From NCBI RefSeq assembly GCF_003628535.1, contig NZ_RBCI01000003.1, positions 62,001 through 126,000 on the forward strand: a stretch of 64,000 bases of DNA, in the 5' to 3' direction. The stretch comes from Flavisolibacter nicotianae (GTDB lineage Bacteria; Bacteroidota; Bacteroidia; Chitinophagales; Chitinophagaceae). The translations under genes were made by a program, and so were the position numbers. The notes below the pieces were generated by a model. That model saw nothing but the letters and a program-made list of their open reading frames with translations. It searched no databases and was not told the origin of the DNA. Below, piece by piece: positions 51,154 through 62,200 of the stretch (position 1 is its first letter; each line of letters begins with the position of its first letter).

Positions 51154-53547
51154 ATGAACCGGATCCTGCTTTTCGTCTTGGGCACCCTGCTATCACTGGT
51201 TGCATCTTCGCAGACCGTACCTGTTACGGTAAAAATTACCAACCAAAAAGGCGAGCCGGTTTCGCTTGCAACGGTTACCCTTGTTCCGGCGGCCGATACA
51301 ATGGCAAAGCAGAACTTTTTATCCGACAGTATTGGTGAAGTAAGGGCGGACCTGCAGCAAAACAGCCTGTATTCCATCCGCATTTCTTCCATCGAATATG
51401 CGTCGCTGGAAAAAAACATCGCCGTAAAACCCGGTGCGACGCTTTTTCGCTTTGTACTGCAGCCGGTTTCAAAATCGCTGAACAACATCGTGGTGACTGC
51501 GAAAAAACCGCTCATGCGACAGGAAGATGACAAGACCATCGTAGACCCCGAACCCATTGCCAATACCTCTACCAATGCCTACGAGATCATGGAAAAAACA
51601 CCCGGACTGTTCGTTGACCAGGACGGAAATATCTACATCAGCAGCACCACGCCGGCAAAAGTTTTTATCAACGGCCGGGAGCAGCGCATGAGTGCCTCCG
51701 ATATCGCTACTATTTTAAAAAGTCTTCCGCCCAATGCCATTTCTTCGATCGAAATTCTGCGCATGCCGTCGGCCAAATACGATGCTTCCGGCAGCGGCGG
51801 CATTGTAAACGTAGTGCTCCGAAAGGGAATCCGCATTGGCTTAACCGGGAGCATGCATATCGGTGCCAACCAGGGTCGCTATGGCAACCAGTTCATGGGG
51901 ATCAATCTCAATAACAGCAGCGGCAAGCTTTCCAGCTATCTCAACCTGCAGGTGTCGAAACGAAATTCCTTTGATGAACTGGTAACCAACCGCCGCTTTG
52001 CACCGGACAGCCTATTGCGCCAGGATGCCGTGACAAAATACCCGGCCAACAGCTATTACCTGGGTTATGGAATCAACTATGCCCTGAACGATAAATGGGA
52101 GTGGAGCTATGACGGGCGGCTGAGCTACAATCTCAATAAAAGCAACAGCGAAAACGAGTCGGTCAAGCAGCAATTAAGCACCGGGCAGGTGAGCACGCAG
52201 AACATCGCGTCGGTTCAAAACAGGGCGAAAAATTTTTCGGTCAACCAGGGGCTGAACCTGAAATATAAAATGGATTCTGCCGGCTCTACCTGGACCACCG
52301 ATCTTTCCTATACCTATTCGCCGACGAATACCGACCAGTTGTTTGCTACACGTTTCCAGTTGCCCGTCATTTTTACTGCCAACGGCGATGCCCGCATCGA
52401 AAACCAGTACCATTTTGCATCGGCTTCGACTGACTTGTCCAAAAAGCTGGCGCATAAAATCACGGTAGAGGCCGGGCTGAAAAGCACCGGCATCCAGTTT
52501 CGGAACGGCAACAACTATTACAACCAGCAGAATGGTGCACGGGTGAAAGATGCGTTCCGGACCGGTGCCTACGATTACAATGAAAACATCAACGCCGCCT
52601 ACCTGCAGGTCTCGAAAAGCTTTGGTGGCATTGTGCTGAAAGCCGGATCCCGCCTGGAAAATACCAACATGAGCGGTCACCAGTTGGTGCCCAGGGATAC
52701 CTCTTTTTCACTTCACCGCACCGACCTGTTTCCCTACGTTTATCTCAGCCGCAACATCATGAAAATCGCAGGCTACGATTTGCGGGCTTTCCTGGTGTAT
52801 CGCCGCACCATCAGCCGGCCGGCATACGAATACCTGAACCCTTCTCCGCGCTATGTGGATCCCTATTTGTACGAGACCGGTAATCCATCGCTGCGACCGC
52901 AGTTTACCCAAACCTACGAGGCCAATATTTCGGTAGACGAACGGCCCATCATCGCCATCGGTGTCAACGACACCAAAGACATTTTTAACCAGGTGGTGTA
53001 CCAGGCCGACAGCAACCGCAGCCAGGCGTTCCGGACCTACGACAACCTGGGCAAGAACAAGGAAACCTACATCCGGGCACTGGGCGCCCTGCCACCGGGA
53101 GGCAAATACTTTTTTGTGCTGGGCGGTCAGTACAACCACAATTTTTACCAAGGTGCCTATGAAAACAAACCGCTTTCCTTTAAGCGGGGAAGCTGGCGGT
53201 TTTTCACCTACCACAATTTCAAAGCAACGCCAACCACCAACATTTTCCTGAACGGGTTTCTGATGACCAACGGCCAGTTGCAGTTTTACGAGCTGTCCAA
53301 TTTTGGCCAGTTGAACATTGGCTTCAGCCAGCAGTTCTTCAACAAAAAACTAACGATGAACGTGTTCGGCCAGGACCTGTTTTATACGAACAAAAACGAA
53401 TTTGTCCTCAACCAGGGTAGTGTGAATGCAACAGGCATGCGGCGCTCCGACACAAGGCGGCTCGGCATTTTCCTGCGCTACAATTTTGGCATCCGCAAAA
53501 AAGAAGAGCAGAAACTGCCGGATGTCGACGCCGCGCAGCGGCCGTAA
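51154..53547 (+). CDS. TonB-dependent-receptor-like outer-membrane protein (OMP_b-brl family)
   Basis: 797 residues from ATG 51154. Signal peptide to VASSQ. Residues about 22-110 form a CarboxypepD_reg-like domain (VTVKITNQKGEPVSLATVTL, ending RFVLQP). A plug-like domain follows (LNNIVVTAKKP, VDPEPIANTSTNAYEIMEKT, LPPNAISSIEILRMPSAKYD, GSGGIVNVVLRKG), then a long barrel ending in LGIFLRYNFGIRKKEEQK. It resembles TonB receptors but lacks an obvious SusD partner, so the ligand is unknown. Not in an operon. Confidence 0.85.
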   Translation: MNRILLFVLGTLLSLVASSQTVPVTVKITNQKGEPVSLATVTLVPAADTMAKQNFLSDSIGEVRADLQQNSLYSIRISSIEYASLEKNIAVKPGATLFRFVLQPVSKSLNNIVVTAKKPLMRQEDDKTIVDPEPIANTSTNAYEIMEKTPGLFVDQDGNIYISSTTPAKVFINGREQRMSASDIATILKSLPPNAISSIEILRMPSAKYDASGSGGIVNVVLRKGIRIGLTGSMHIGANQGRYGNQFMGINLNNSSGKLSSYLNLQVSKRNSFDELVTNRRFAPDSLLRQDAVTKYPANSYYLGYGINYALNDKWEWSYDGRLSYNLNKSNSENESVKQQLSTGQVSTQNIASVQNRAKNFSVNQGLNLKYKMDSAGSTWTTDLSYTYSPTNTDQLFATRFQLPVIFTANGDARIENQYHFASASTDLSKKLAHKITVEAGLKSTGIQFRNGNNYYNQQNGARVKDAFRTGAYDYNENINAAYLQVSKSFGGIVLKAGSRLENTNMSGHQLVPRDTSFSLHRTDLFPYVYLSRNIMKIAGYDLRAFLVYRRTISRPAYEYLNPSPRYVDPYLYETGNPSLRPQFTQTYEANISVDERPIIAIGVNDTKDIFNQVVYQADSNRSQAFRTYDNLGKNKETYIRALGALPPGGKYFFVLGGQYNHNFYQGAYENKPLSFKRGSWRFFTYHNFKATPTTNIFLNGFLMTNGQLQFYELSNFGQLNIGFSQQFFNKKLTMNVFGQDLFYTNKNEFVLNQGSVNATGMRRSDTRRLGIFLRYNFGIRKKEEQKLPDVDAAQRP

Positions 53548-53666
53548 ACGGAAGCGCCTGGTAGTTGGCACGGCCGTTATTTTCAGCGGAATTTGACCGG
53601 ATTGCAGGAACGTTTTGTTTAACGTCCCCGCGGTAGTTTCCTTCGTAAAACCTGCCATTCTTCACT

Positions 53667-53674
53667 TACCTTTG
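53667..53674 (+). promoter_or_regulatory. -7 box of gcvP
   Basis: TACCTTTG, a full -7 match, is followed by AAAGGAG (53684-53690), a Shine-Dalgarno-like site 8 nt before the gcvP ATG at 53699. Unlike several genes in this window, gcvP thus appears to have a leader with an RBS. Confidence 0.45.
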
Positions 53675-53698
53675 CGCCTTTCCAAAGGAGTAAAAAAT

Positions 53699-56575
53699 AT
53701 GAACCTTTTTGAAACGCAAAATACAGAGTTTCAACGCCGGCATATCGGTCCCAATGAAAAGCAACTGGACGAAATGCTGCGCACCATCGGCGTTGCCAGC
53801 CTGGACGAATTGGTTGACCGCACGGTGCCCTCAGGCATCCGAATGAAAGAGGAACTGAACCTGCCGGCCGCCATGAGCGAGGCGGAATACCTGCAGCACA
53901 TCAAAGAAGTTTCCCTGAAGAACAAGGTTTACAAAAACTACATTGGCCAGGGCTATTACGATACCATCACACCCAGCGTGATTCTGCGCAACGTGTTCGA
54001 AAACCCGGGTTGGTACACGCAATACACGCCTTACCAGGCCGAGATCTCGCAGGGCCGCCTGGAAAGTCTTCTCAACTTTCAGACGGTCGTCAGCGATCTC
54101 ACGGGTCTTCCCCTTGCCAACGCGTCGCTGCTCGATGAAGCAACGGCCGCTGCCGAAGCTATGACCATGTTCTTTAACCTGCTGAACAAGGACCAGCACC
54201 ATATCAGTCGGCCCAAATTTTTTGTCGACGCCGATGTTTTCCCGCAAACCAAAGACGTAGTCGTCACACGGGCCATTCCGGTAGGAATTGAAGTCGTGTA
54301 CGGGGATTACCAGACAGCACAGATCGACGAGACCTACTTTGGCGCCCTGGTACAATATCCCAACGACAAAGGATCGATCGAAGATTACCGCCAGTTTATC
54401 GCGGCCGTTCATGGCGTGGGAGCCTATGTGGCCATGGCCACGGATCTTCTGGCGCTGACCCTTTTGACACCGCCCGGTGAACTGGGTGCCGATGTAGCCC
54501 TGGGTTCTGCACAGCGTTTTGGGGTGCCGCTGGGCTATGGCGGGCCACACGCTGCTTTTTTTGCTACGAAAGATGATTTCAAGCGCAGCATTCCCGGCCG
54601 CATCATTGGCGTGAGCATGGATGCGCAAGGCAACCGTGCACTGCGCATGGCCCTGCAAACAAGGGAGCAGCACATTAAACGCGAAAAAGCAACCTCGAAC
54701 ATTTGTACAGCGCAGGCTCTGCTGGCCAACATGGCTGCTTTTTATGCCGTGTACCACGGCCCGGACGGGTTGCGCAACATTGCCAAACGGGTGGCCCTGC
54801 TGACACAAACGCTGGCAAATGCCATGGGTGAACGCGGCTATGAATTACTGAATGACTATTTTTTCGATACGATCGTGGTGAAAGTGGATGACGTGACACC
54901 GTTCCGTGAAAAGGCGGAACGCCAGCAGCTCAACTTCCGCTACTACGATAACCAGTTAATTGGGATTTCGCTTGACGAAACAACGACGCCGTCCGACCTG
55001 TTCGACATCATCAACTCTTTTGTCAACGATGTGGACCCGGTTGCGTACGAACTCGAACACGACGAGATTTTAGACATTATTCCAACTGCCTTAACCCGCA
55101 CGTCGGAATTCCTGACACACCCGGTGTTTAATTCGCATCATAGTGAAACACTGATGATGCGGTACATCACGCAACTTCAGAACAAGGACATTTCGCTGGT
55201 GCATAGCATGATCCCGCTGGGAAGCTGCACCATGAAGCTGAATGCCGCTTCGGAAATGATCCCGCTAAGCTGGACGCACTGGAGCAAGATGCATCCTTTT
55301 GCACCGGTAGAGCAGGTGGCCGGTTATTCTTTTATTGTAAAAGAACTAAGCCGCTACCTCTGCGAGATCACGAAGTTTGATGCCTGCAGCCTGCAGCCCA
55401 ACAGTGGTGCACAGGGCGAATACGCCGGACTGCTCACCATCAAGGCCTACCATGAAAGCCGCGGCGAAAGTCATCGCAATGTGATGTTGATCCCGATCTC
55501 TGCACATGGAACCAACCCTGCATCCGCCGTTATGTGCGGTATGCACGTGGTGGTGGTGAAGGCGCTTGAGAACGGCTATATCGACGTCGATGATTTGAAG
55601 GCAAAAGCCGAACAAAATGCCGCGAATCTTGCAGGTATCATGATTACATATCCATCGACCTACGGTGTGTACGAAGAAACCGTAAAGGAAATCACCGAGA
55701 TCGTTCACCAGCACGGCGGCCAGGTATACATGGACGGTGCCAACATGAATGCACAAGTGGGATTGACGGCACCCGGTTTGATCGGCGCCGACGTTTGCCA
55801 CCTGAACCTGCACAAGACCTTTGCCATTCCGCACGGCGGTGGTGGCCCCGGCATGGGACCCATCTGTGTGCGTGAACACCTGGCGCCCTTCCTGCCCGGG
55901 CACGTGGTGCTGAATGGCGGGAAAGAAGCCAAACATGCTGTTTCGGCCGCTCAATACGGTTCTGCCTCCATCCTGTTGATCTCTTATGCCTACATCCGCA
56001 TGCTGGGTGCCGAAGGCGTTCGCATGGCCACCGAATACGCCATCCTGAATGCCAACTACATGCTGGCCCGGCTGAAAGAGCAGTTTGATATTTTGTATAC
56101 CAATCACCACGGTGCCTGTGCACACGAATTCATCGTGGACCTGCGCCCCTTCAAGAAGTCGGCGGAGATTGAAGCCGAAGACGTCGCCAAGCGACTGATG
56201 GATTATGGATTCCATGCGCCAACCCTCAGTTTCCCGGTTGCCGGAACGATCATGATCGAACCGACGGAAAGCGAGGACAAAGGCGAGCTGGATCGTTTCT
56301 GCAACGCCATGCTAAGCATCCGGAGAGAAATTGCACTGGTGGAAGAAGGCGGTCTGGATAAAAAAGACAACCCGCTGAAGAATGCGCCGCACACCATGTT
56401 CATGATCTGCAGCGATGAATGGCAAAAGCCGTACTCACGGGAGATGGCAGCTTTTCCGCTGTCGTACGTAAAGGCCAACAAGTTTTGGCCCAGCGTTGGA
56501 AGAGTCAACAATACGTACGGTGACCGCAACCTGGTTTGCGTGTGCCTGCCGACAGAAATGTACGCGGAGGCCTAA
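53699..56575 (+). CDS. gcvP: Glycine dehydrogenase (aminomethyl-transferring) GcvP, P-protein
   Basis: 958 residues from ATG 53699, a full-length single-chain P-protein. It decarboxylates glycine and loads the aminomethyl group on lipoyl H-protein. Motifs: [15 protein letters not shown] (N-terminus), SPN-like [38 protein letters not shown], and the PLP-Lys in [20 protein letters not shown] (about residue 705), then [19 protein letters not shown]. Other glycine-cleavage genes are not in the window. RBS AAAGGAG is 8 nt upstream. Confidence 0.96.
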   Translation: MNLFETQNTEFQRRHIGPNEKQLDEMLRTIGVASLDELVDRTVPSGIRMKEELNLPAAMSEAEYLQHIKEVSLKNKVYKNYIGQGYYDTITPSVILRNVFENPGWYTQYTPYQAEISQGRLESLLNFQTVVSDLTGLPLANASLLDEATAAAEAMTMFFNLLNKDQHHISRPKFFVDADVFPQTKDVVVTRAIPVGIEVVYGDYQTAQIDETYFGALVQYPNDKGSIEDYRQFIAAVHGVGAYVAMATDLLALTLLTPPGELGADVALGSAQRFGVPLGYGGPHAAFFATKDDFKRSIPGRIIGVSMDAQGNRALRMALQTREQHIKREKATSNICTAQALLANMAAFYAVYHGPDGLRNIAKRVALLTQTLANAMGERGYELLNDYFFDTIVVKVDDVTPFREKAERQQLNFRYYDNQLIGISLDETTTPSDLFDIINSFVNDVDPVAYELEHDEILDIIPTALTRTSEFLTHPVFNSHHSETLMMRYITQLQNKDISLVHSMIPLGSCTMKLNAASEMIPLSWTHWSKMHPFAPVEQVAGYSFIVKELSRYLCEITKFDACSLQPNSGAQGEYAGLLTIKAYHESRGESHRNVMLIPISAHGTNPASAVMCGMHVVVVKALENGYIDVDDLKAKAEQNAANLAGIMITYPSTYGVYEETVKEITEIVHQHGGQVYMDGANMNAQVGLTAPGLIGADVCHLNLHKTFAIPHGGGGPGMGPICVREHLAPFLPGHVVLNGGKEAKHAVSAAQYGSASILLISYAYIRMLGAEGVRMATEYAILNANYMLARLKEQFDILYTNHHGACAHEFIVDLRPFKKSAEIEAEDVAKRLMDYGFHAPTLSFPVAGTIMIEPTESEDKGELDRFCNAMLSIRREIALVEEGGLDKKDNPLKNAPHTMFMICSDEWQKPYSREMAAFPLSYVKANKFWPSVGRVNNTYGDRNLVCVCLPTEMYAEA

Positions 56576-56589
56576 GCTGATAAGAGGAT

Positions 56590-56637
56590 ATTGGGATATT
56601 GGATATTGTGGTAAGCGCACAGTTCCAATATCCCAAT
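56590..56637. repeat. 14-bp inverted repeat after gcvP in a repeat tract
   Basis: ATTGGGATATTGGA (56590-56603) and TCCAATATCCCAAT (56624-56637) are perfect complements, 20-nt loop. The words GATATTGGGATATTGGATATTG overlap each other. Probable terminator between the convergent gcvP and the small membrane-protein gene; related words appear at 56938-56985. Confidence 0.6.
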
Positions 56638-56661
56638 TTCTTAATAACGAAGATCCCTTCT

Positions 56662-56841
56662 TTACCCCATCGCATGATGAGCGGGCCGCTCTATATGGCC
56701 AATTCCTTCGTTGATGGTTTTATAAGCATCATCCGCTGACTCCAATACCCGGTTAGAGGATTTGTTTTTTCGCTGGTAGTAAACAATCAGCCCGGCTATG
56801 GCTGTTCCCAGGGCGGTGGCGGTTAGCAACATTTTTTTCAT
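56662..56841 (-). CDS. Small YtxH-like membrane protein
   Basis: 59 residues from ATG 56841 (a TTG 27 nt upstream is unlikely). A single N-terminal hydrophobic segment (MLLTATALGTAIAGLIVYY) and then a charged tail (QRKNKSSNRVLESADDAYKT). The pattern of one membrane anchor plus a short charged helix is like YtxH-type small proteins. Function unknown. Confidence 0.6.
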   Translation of the reverse strand: MKKMLLTATALGTAIAGLIVYYQRKNKSSNRVLESADDAYKTINEGIGHIERPAHHAMG

Positions 56842-57099
56842 ACTGAATAATTTGCCTAACGGATGCAAGCGCCGTACCAGGCGTATGTCTTCTGCTTGTT
56901 TTCATGTGGCTAGCAGGATATTGGAAAATTTTCTGCGATCAATATCCCAATATCTTAATATCCCAATATCCAACTATCTCACTCTCGGGTCATGCAAGTG
57001 AAAACCGTATTACAGCCAGGTCAGTGTGCCAGTCCTGTTCGTCAACAGGCGTTTTAAGTGAAAGCCAGGTTCAGGAAGGCTTGTGGCAGCAGGTTGTAG
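56842..57099. repeat. Intergenic tract with shuffled short repeats
   Basis: The tract holds repeats of AATATCCCAATATC-type words at about 56938-56985 (for example ATCAATATCCCAATATCTTA, ATATCCCAATATCCAACTAT). These are inverse to the words in the tract after gcvP. No gene seen. Confidence 0.55.
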
Positions 57100-57861
57100 C
57101 TATGTTGCCACGTCCAGTGCATCGATCTGTTTTTTGTAAGCCTGTGGAAGAAGAAGCAATTTGACGAAGGCATCCAGTTTCAACCATTTGCTTAGTTTGT
57201 ACAGCGGAACAAGCGGGGATAAAAACGAAAATTTCCGAAACTGCAACAGCCTCGACACGGGTTTCGGCACAACGAGAATCTGCGCTTCTACCAGCAAAGC
57301 ATACCGCACCAATCCCAGGTGTTTTTTGTACTGCCGGAACAGGTCTTCTGTATAACGGCTCCGGGCAAGGTCGTTATGCATGTGCGCCTGCCGCACGGGC
57401 AACCAGTCTTCGTAAGAGGGCGGCAGACCGGGGATCTTCATGCCCTGTCCCACCCGCAGAAAAACATTGTACACCTCTTCTTTTTCTTCCGGCGAGAGTT
57501 TTTCTTCCAGTAACTCGTAAGCAGCAATCGAATAGTGGATCAGCATGAACAGCACATCGCGGTAGGCCCAGTCGGGAATCCGAGCACCGCGGGCTTTTTC
57601 AACCCCGGCATGGATGGAGGCAATCCGGTCGATCGCTCTTTCCGCTTCGTCTTTGGGTGCAAAGACAATTTGCCTGGCATAAGTTACCGTGGAAAAAAGA
57701 CGTCCCAGCGGGTCGGAGGGAAGTTTGCTGGTGAAATACAGCCAGTCCACGGCTTTGTTGAGGGCAAATTCAGCCGCTGCACCTGCGAAGATGAAAAGGA
57801 TGGTGTCGCTTTTGCCCCAGATTTTGCGAACGATGGAGTCCTGTTTAACAAAATTGCTCAT
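57100..57861 (-). CDS. Oxygenase MpaB-like / DUF2236 family protein
   Basis: 253 residues. GRLFSTVTYARQIVFAPKDE, DRIASIHAGVEKARGARIPD and YRDVLFMLIHYSIAAYELLE match the DUF2236 pattern in which conserved His residues bind haem or metal in latex-clearing and MpaB-like oxygenases. The first 40 residues have a hydrophobic segment (DTILFIFAGAAAEFAL). No close partner gene. Function in this host unknown; the annotation is by pattern only. Confidence 0.7.
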   Translation of the reverse strand: MSNFVKQDSIVRKIWGKSDTILFIFAGAAAEFALNKAVDWLYFTSKLPSDPLGRLFSTVTYARQIVFAPKDEAERAIDRIASIHAGVEKARGARIPDWAYRDVLFMLIHYSIAAYELLEEKLSPEEKEEVYNVFLRVGQGMKIPGLPPSYEDWLPVRQAHMHNDLARSRYTEDLFRQYKKHLGLVRYALLVEAQILVVPKPVSRLLQFRKFSFLSPLVPLYKLSKWLKLDAFVKLLLLPQAYKKQIDALDVAT

Positions 57862-57938
57862 ACGGTCTGTCGTGTGAACTTACTGCAATCCCCCGGAGTG
57901 AAGTTTAAAGGTTCTCTTAAATCAGTTCACCGGTTCCC

Positions 57939-58000
57939 GAGTTCAACTGTTTACGGGTTAAGAAGAATACAAACTTGTGAACTCGCGAACTGTTGAACTC
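57939..58000. repeat. Inverted repeat after the PorP/SprF gene
   Basis: GAGTTCAAC (57939-57947) and GTTGAACTC (57992-58000) are perfect complements. The right arm abuts the PorP/SprF stop. The tract also holds GTGAACTCGCGAACTGTTGAACTC, a set of overlapping GAAC-type repeats. Possible minus-strand terminator. Confidence 0.5.
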
Positions 58001-59017
58001 TTAGAAGTGCGGGCATCGAACGGCGTTGGCGCTGGAATTTTCCCTGTCGAGAAAACCGGCATAGGTGACCGACAGTTCGTATCCGCCGCGGCCATAGCTG
58101 GTTGTCGACAGTTTGGAAAGGTTTACGTCATAACTCAGCGAAACCGAGAAAGTACGGTAATCCAGTTGCACGACGGGGATGAAGGCGTCGCCCCAGCGCA
58201 AAAAACCACCGGCCCGCAGGATGGCATCGGGAGTGTCGCTGTAAGGGCCCACCTTATAACCAAGCAGCATACCGCTCATCGTTTCCCTGTAGGCTCCCTG
58301 GGTGACGAAATCGTTGTAAAACGTCGTGACAAATTCTTCTCCCATGGCAAATTTGGCGTCGGCGCTGAAAACCATTTTCGGCTGTACGGCCACGCTTTCG
58401 TTGTTGAAGAACGAATTTTTCGGCCGGTTGAAATGATGATACGCTGCACCGATCACCAGGTTGTTCTCGGGGTTGTCGCTCAGCTGCGTGTTGAAGCTGA
58501 TGCCGGCACTGCCATCCATGTAACCGTAGCGGGTTTGCAGCAAGGCACTTTCGCCGTCGCCGTGTCCTTCGTAGGTACTGTTGGTAGTCATCTGGCTGCG
58601 GTCTACGCTGCGCTGCACATAGCCTCCGGTGAATCCCAGCGACAGGTACATGTTTTTTTCACTGCTCAGCGATTTATGGTAATTCAGGGCCGGCAACACA
58701 TGCGTGGTGGTGAGGTTGGTGGATCCCGATTTGTCGTGAAACACCTGCAAGCCCACCGTCAGGTAATCATCGCCGGTTACCGGTAATTTGTATTCGGCGT
58801 TGAGCGATGTGGTTTTGTACGCATTGGCAATGCTGTTCCATTGCGAGCGGTAAACGGTTTGCACCCGTACGTCGCCGTTGACAATGCCTGCCAGCGCCGG
58901 GTTGCGATAGAGCGGCGCTTCAAAAAACTGCGAGAAGTGAATGTCCTGGGAAAAGCTACAAATCGCAAGCGAAATGCTGCAGGCCACAAAGAAGAGTTTC
59001 CGGTAAAGTTGTTTCAT
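58001..59017 (-). CDS. PorP/SprF-family type IX secretion membrane protein
   Basis: 338 residues. Signal peptide ending CSFSQ, then the family opening DIHFSQFFEAPLYRNPALAG and VQTVYRSQWNSI. The rest is a small beta-barrel with NLVIGAAYHHFNRPKNSF and KVGPYSDTPDAILRAGGFLR. In Flavobacterium SprF is needed for secretion and surface placement of SprB, and PorP/SprF genes usually sit downstream of a large type B substrate. That is the arrangement here: the giant PKD gene at 59238 ends 220 bp upstream on the same strand. Confidence 0.88.
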   Translation of the reverse strand: MKQLYRKLFFVACSISLAICSFSQDIHFSQFFEAPLYRNPALAGIVNGDVRVQTVYRSQWNSIANAYKTTSLNAEYKLPVTGDDYLTVGLQVFHDKSGSTNLTTTHVLPALNYHKSLSSEKNMYLSLGFTGGYVQRSVDRSQMTTNSTYEGHGDGESALLQTRYGYMDGSAGISFNTQLSDNPENNLVIGAAYHHFNRPKNSFFNNESVAVQPKMVFSADAKFAMGEEFVTTFYNDFVTQGAYRETMSGMLLGYKVGPYSDTPDAILRAGGFLRWGDAFIPVVQLDYRTFSVSLSYDVNLSKLSTTSYGRGGYELSVTYAGFLDRENSSANAVRCPHF

Positions 59018-59237
59018 AAGAAGGATTTGAAGGAATTGGATAGTGGGAATTAGATAGTGGTGATTGAATTCGTTTGTTTCACCTTTTCCTTACGTTTTTC
59101 GACAGTTGATCATATGCTATGATTATTTTTTGTGTTCATTTTTGTTTCAATCCATTTTTTAAAAAGCTCCCAATTCCTATTCTCCACTATCTACTATCCA
59201 ATATCTTAAGCCCTACTATCCCCAAATCTACTCCGCC
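59018..59237. repeat. Repeat-rich spacer between PKD gene and PorP/SprF gene
   Basis: The 220 bp carries GAATTGGATAGTGGGAATTA at about 59034-59053 and near its other end inverse words (CTCCACTATCTACTATCC at about 59182-59199). These could form a large hairpin. The spacer probably holds the PorP/SprF promoter and may attenuate readthrough from the adhesin gene. Confidence 0.5.
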
Positions 59238-62200
59238 TTATCGGAGCAGCGTTACATCTCCCTTGAAGGTCAGCACCTCGTTGTTCATGCACACGACCTC
59301 GCAGGTATAGATGTAGACGTCGGGGGCCAGCGCCTGGCCCTTGAAGGTGCCGTCCCAGCCGGCCGTTGCGTCGTTGGCGTTGAAGTTCACTTTGGCAAAG
59401 ACCAACTCACCCCAGCGGTTAAACACCTTCAGCGACTTGATGCTGCTGATCCCTGTGCCCCGCGGATAAAACCGGTCGTTGGTTCCGTCGGTGTTGGGTG
59501 AGAACGTGTTTGGAATAAACAGGTTCCCGTTGTTGCAGATCACGTGCACCGTCACGGCCGCCTGGGCCTTGCATCCACCTTCATTCTTTACTTCAATGCT
59601 GTATTTTGTTTCCGCCTTCGGTTTGGCAACCGGCGAGGGGCAGGTGGCGCAGCTTAGCGTTTGTGCATTGCTCCAATAATACGATTTGACGTCGGCTGAA
59701 TAGACCGGGTTCAACTGCAGACTATTGCCTACCTGGAGCGTTTGCACATCCTGCACAGTAACGGTTGGCACAGGCCATACTTTCACGAAGACCGAACCGG
59801 TTTCGGTAAAGCAGTTGTAGGCGTCTTTTGCCACTACGGTGTATTGCGTGGACGCTGCCGGTGTCGCCGTCGTGATTCCGGCTGTGGGGTTTTTGATATC
59901 CAGCGATGGCGTCCAGGTATAGCGGTCGGCACCAAGGGCAGCCAGGTGAACCGTTTCCCCGGCACAAATCGTGTCGCCTTTGCCAATCGACAGCTTGAAA
60001 GGCTGGTGCACCCGTACCACCACCGAGTCGCTTGTGCTGCAACCAAAGCCGTTGGAACCGGTTACGATGTACCGGGTCGAATCGGTTGGTGCGGCCAGCG
60101 GGCTATCGCAATCGGTGCAGCTCAGCGAGGGGGCAGCCTGCCAGCGGTAAGTGGCAGCGCCGGTCACTTTCAGTTGCTGAAAACTTCCGCGGCAGATCCA
60201 GCGATCGGCCCCGGCATCCGTAGCAGGAGCCGGGTAGAGCTTTACTGCCCTAGTGGCTGTATCACGGCAGCCCTGCTGGTCGGTAACGACAGCGCTGACC
60301 ATATACCTGCCATCGGCTGCATAGCGCTGCGGCCCGGGGTTTTGCTGTGCGGAAGTATTGCCGTTGGCAAAATCCCATTGCCAATGCAGTTGTGCAGGAT
60401 TGCCACGGACGACCTGGCTGTTAAAGCTCATTGCTACCGGTGCGCAGGAAGCCGTGTCGCCCCCGATTTTCACGATTGGGCTTGCATAGATTTTTACCGT
60501 ATCGGTCAGCACGTGCTGGTCCGAACAACCGCTTTGTGTGATTGCCTGCAATTGCACGGAATAGAGTCCGGGCTGTGTATAGCGGTGTTCCGGGTTTGCC
60601 GCTGTACTGGTACTGCCGTCGCCAAAATTCCACCGGTAGCCGGTGATCAGGTCATTGCTAACAGTATGGTTGCGGAACGTTACCGTGCCACCATCGCAAA
60701 AGCGGGCCTCACCCAGGTCGAAGGAAGTAGTAACGCTTTTCACGCGGATGGTGTCTGTGCCGATGATCGGTACGCTGCAACCCGCCGCATCGGTCAGGAT
60801 AATCTTTGGAACAAAGTCACCCGCATCGGTATAGGTATGCGAACTCGTTTGCTTGTTACCCGCTTCCGTGGCGCCATCGCTGAAGTCCCAGATAAATGAC
60901 GCATCGTTTTTCGTGGTGGCATTGAAGGTGACCGTTAGCGGTTTGCAGCCGCTGAGCGGTGCGTAGGTAAAGGAGCCGCTGGGACCTTTTACAACGATCT
61001 TTTTGCGCATGGTATCGGTGCACCCGCCGGGGCCTGTTGCAACCAGCGTTGCGTAATACGTTCCGGGGAACGAATAGAAATGCGATGGTGTATCGAGTTG
61101 CGATGTGTTGCCATCACCAAAATCCCAGCGGATGCTTTTATAGGCTTTTGACTCATTGGTGAAATGCACCAGCAACGGGGGACAGGTGCCCACGGAGTCG
61201 GAAACCGAAAACACTGCTTTTGGAAGCGACACGGTGACCAGGTTGTTTTTGGCCATCGAATCTTTACACCCGTATTGGTCGGTGACCAGCAAGCTGACGG
61301 TGTACACGCCGGTAGCCGGGTAAGCGTGCAGGGGGTTGGCCAGCGTGGACTGCCGGCCGTCGCCAAACGACCATTGGTAGATTGGTGAAATGCCGGTGGA
61401 CGCATTGGTAAACTGCAAGGCTTTGTCGGTGCAGGTGACGGTGTCGCTCACACCGAAAGCGGCAACCGGTTGTGCAATCACCACCGCTGCGTTTTGCCGG
61501 CTGCTGTCGCGGCAGCCGAAGTTGTCCTGTACGAAAAGGCTGACCGTGTATGAACCAGCTTTGCCGTAGCTGTGCTGGTAAGGTGCGGAAGCCGTTGAAT
61601 CAAACTGGCCGTCGCCAAAATTCCAAATCCGTTGAACGATCGGGTGCTGGCCATCGGAAACAGAAGACTCTGTAAAGGTGACGATATTGTCTTTTAAACA
61701 GGTGGCTGCAACCTGTGGTTTAAATGACGCCGTGGGACCAAAAACGGTCACTTGCCTTGTGCGGGTGCTGCTGCAACCCAAAAGGTCGGTGACGGTCAGC
61801 GTTACTGTAAACGTTCCTGCCTTTGCATACGCATGGCTTGTCCCGTTCACATCCGTGCTGGTGGTTCCGTCGCCAAAATTCCAGTTCCAGTTTTTGATGT
61901 TATTGCTGTTGATGCCTGCCGAAGAAAAACGGGCAGCCGTGTTGCGGCAAAGCACAGAGTCGCTGGTTTGAAAATCGGCTTTCTCGTCGATGACCATCAC
62001 CGTTTGTGTTGTAAAATGTGTACAGGAGCCATTGGTGACGATCAGCTTTACTTGGTACCGGCCGGTGCCTGCATAGACGTGCTCGGGGCTTGGCAGGGTG
62101 GAGGTGCTGCCATCGCCGAATTCCCAATACCAGGTTTTTGGTCCTACCGACTGGTCCACGAACTTCTTGGTGAATTTGTTGGCGCAATCATTTTGAACAG

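Noticed and set aside
53831-54808. 325-codon minus-strand frame opposite gcvP
   Set aside because: gcvP in the plus frame is unmistakable and full length; the reverse frame is a shadow.
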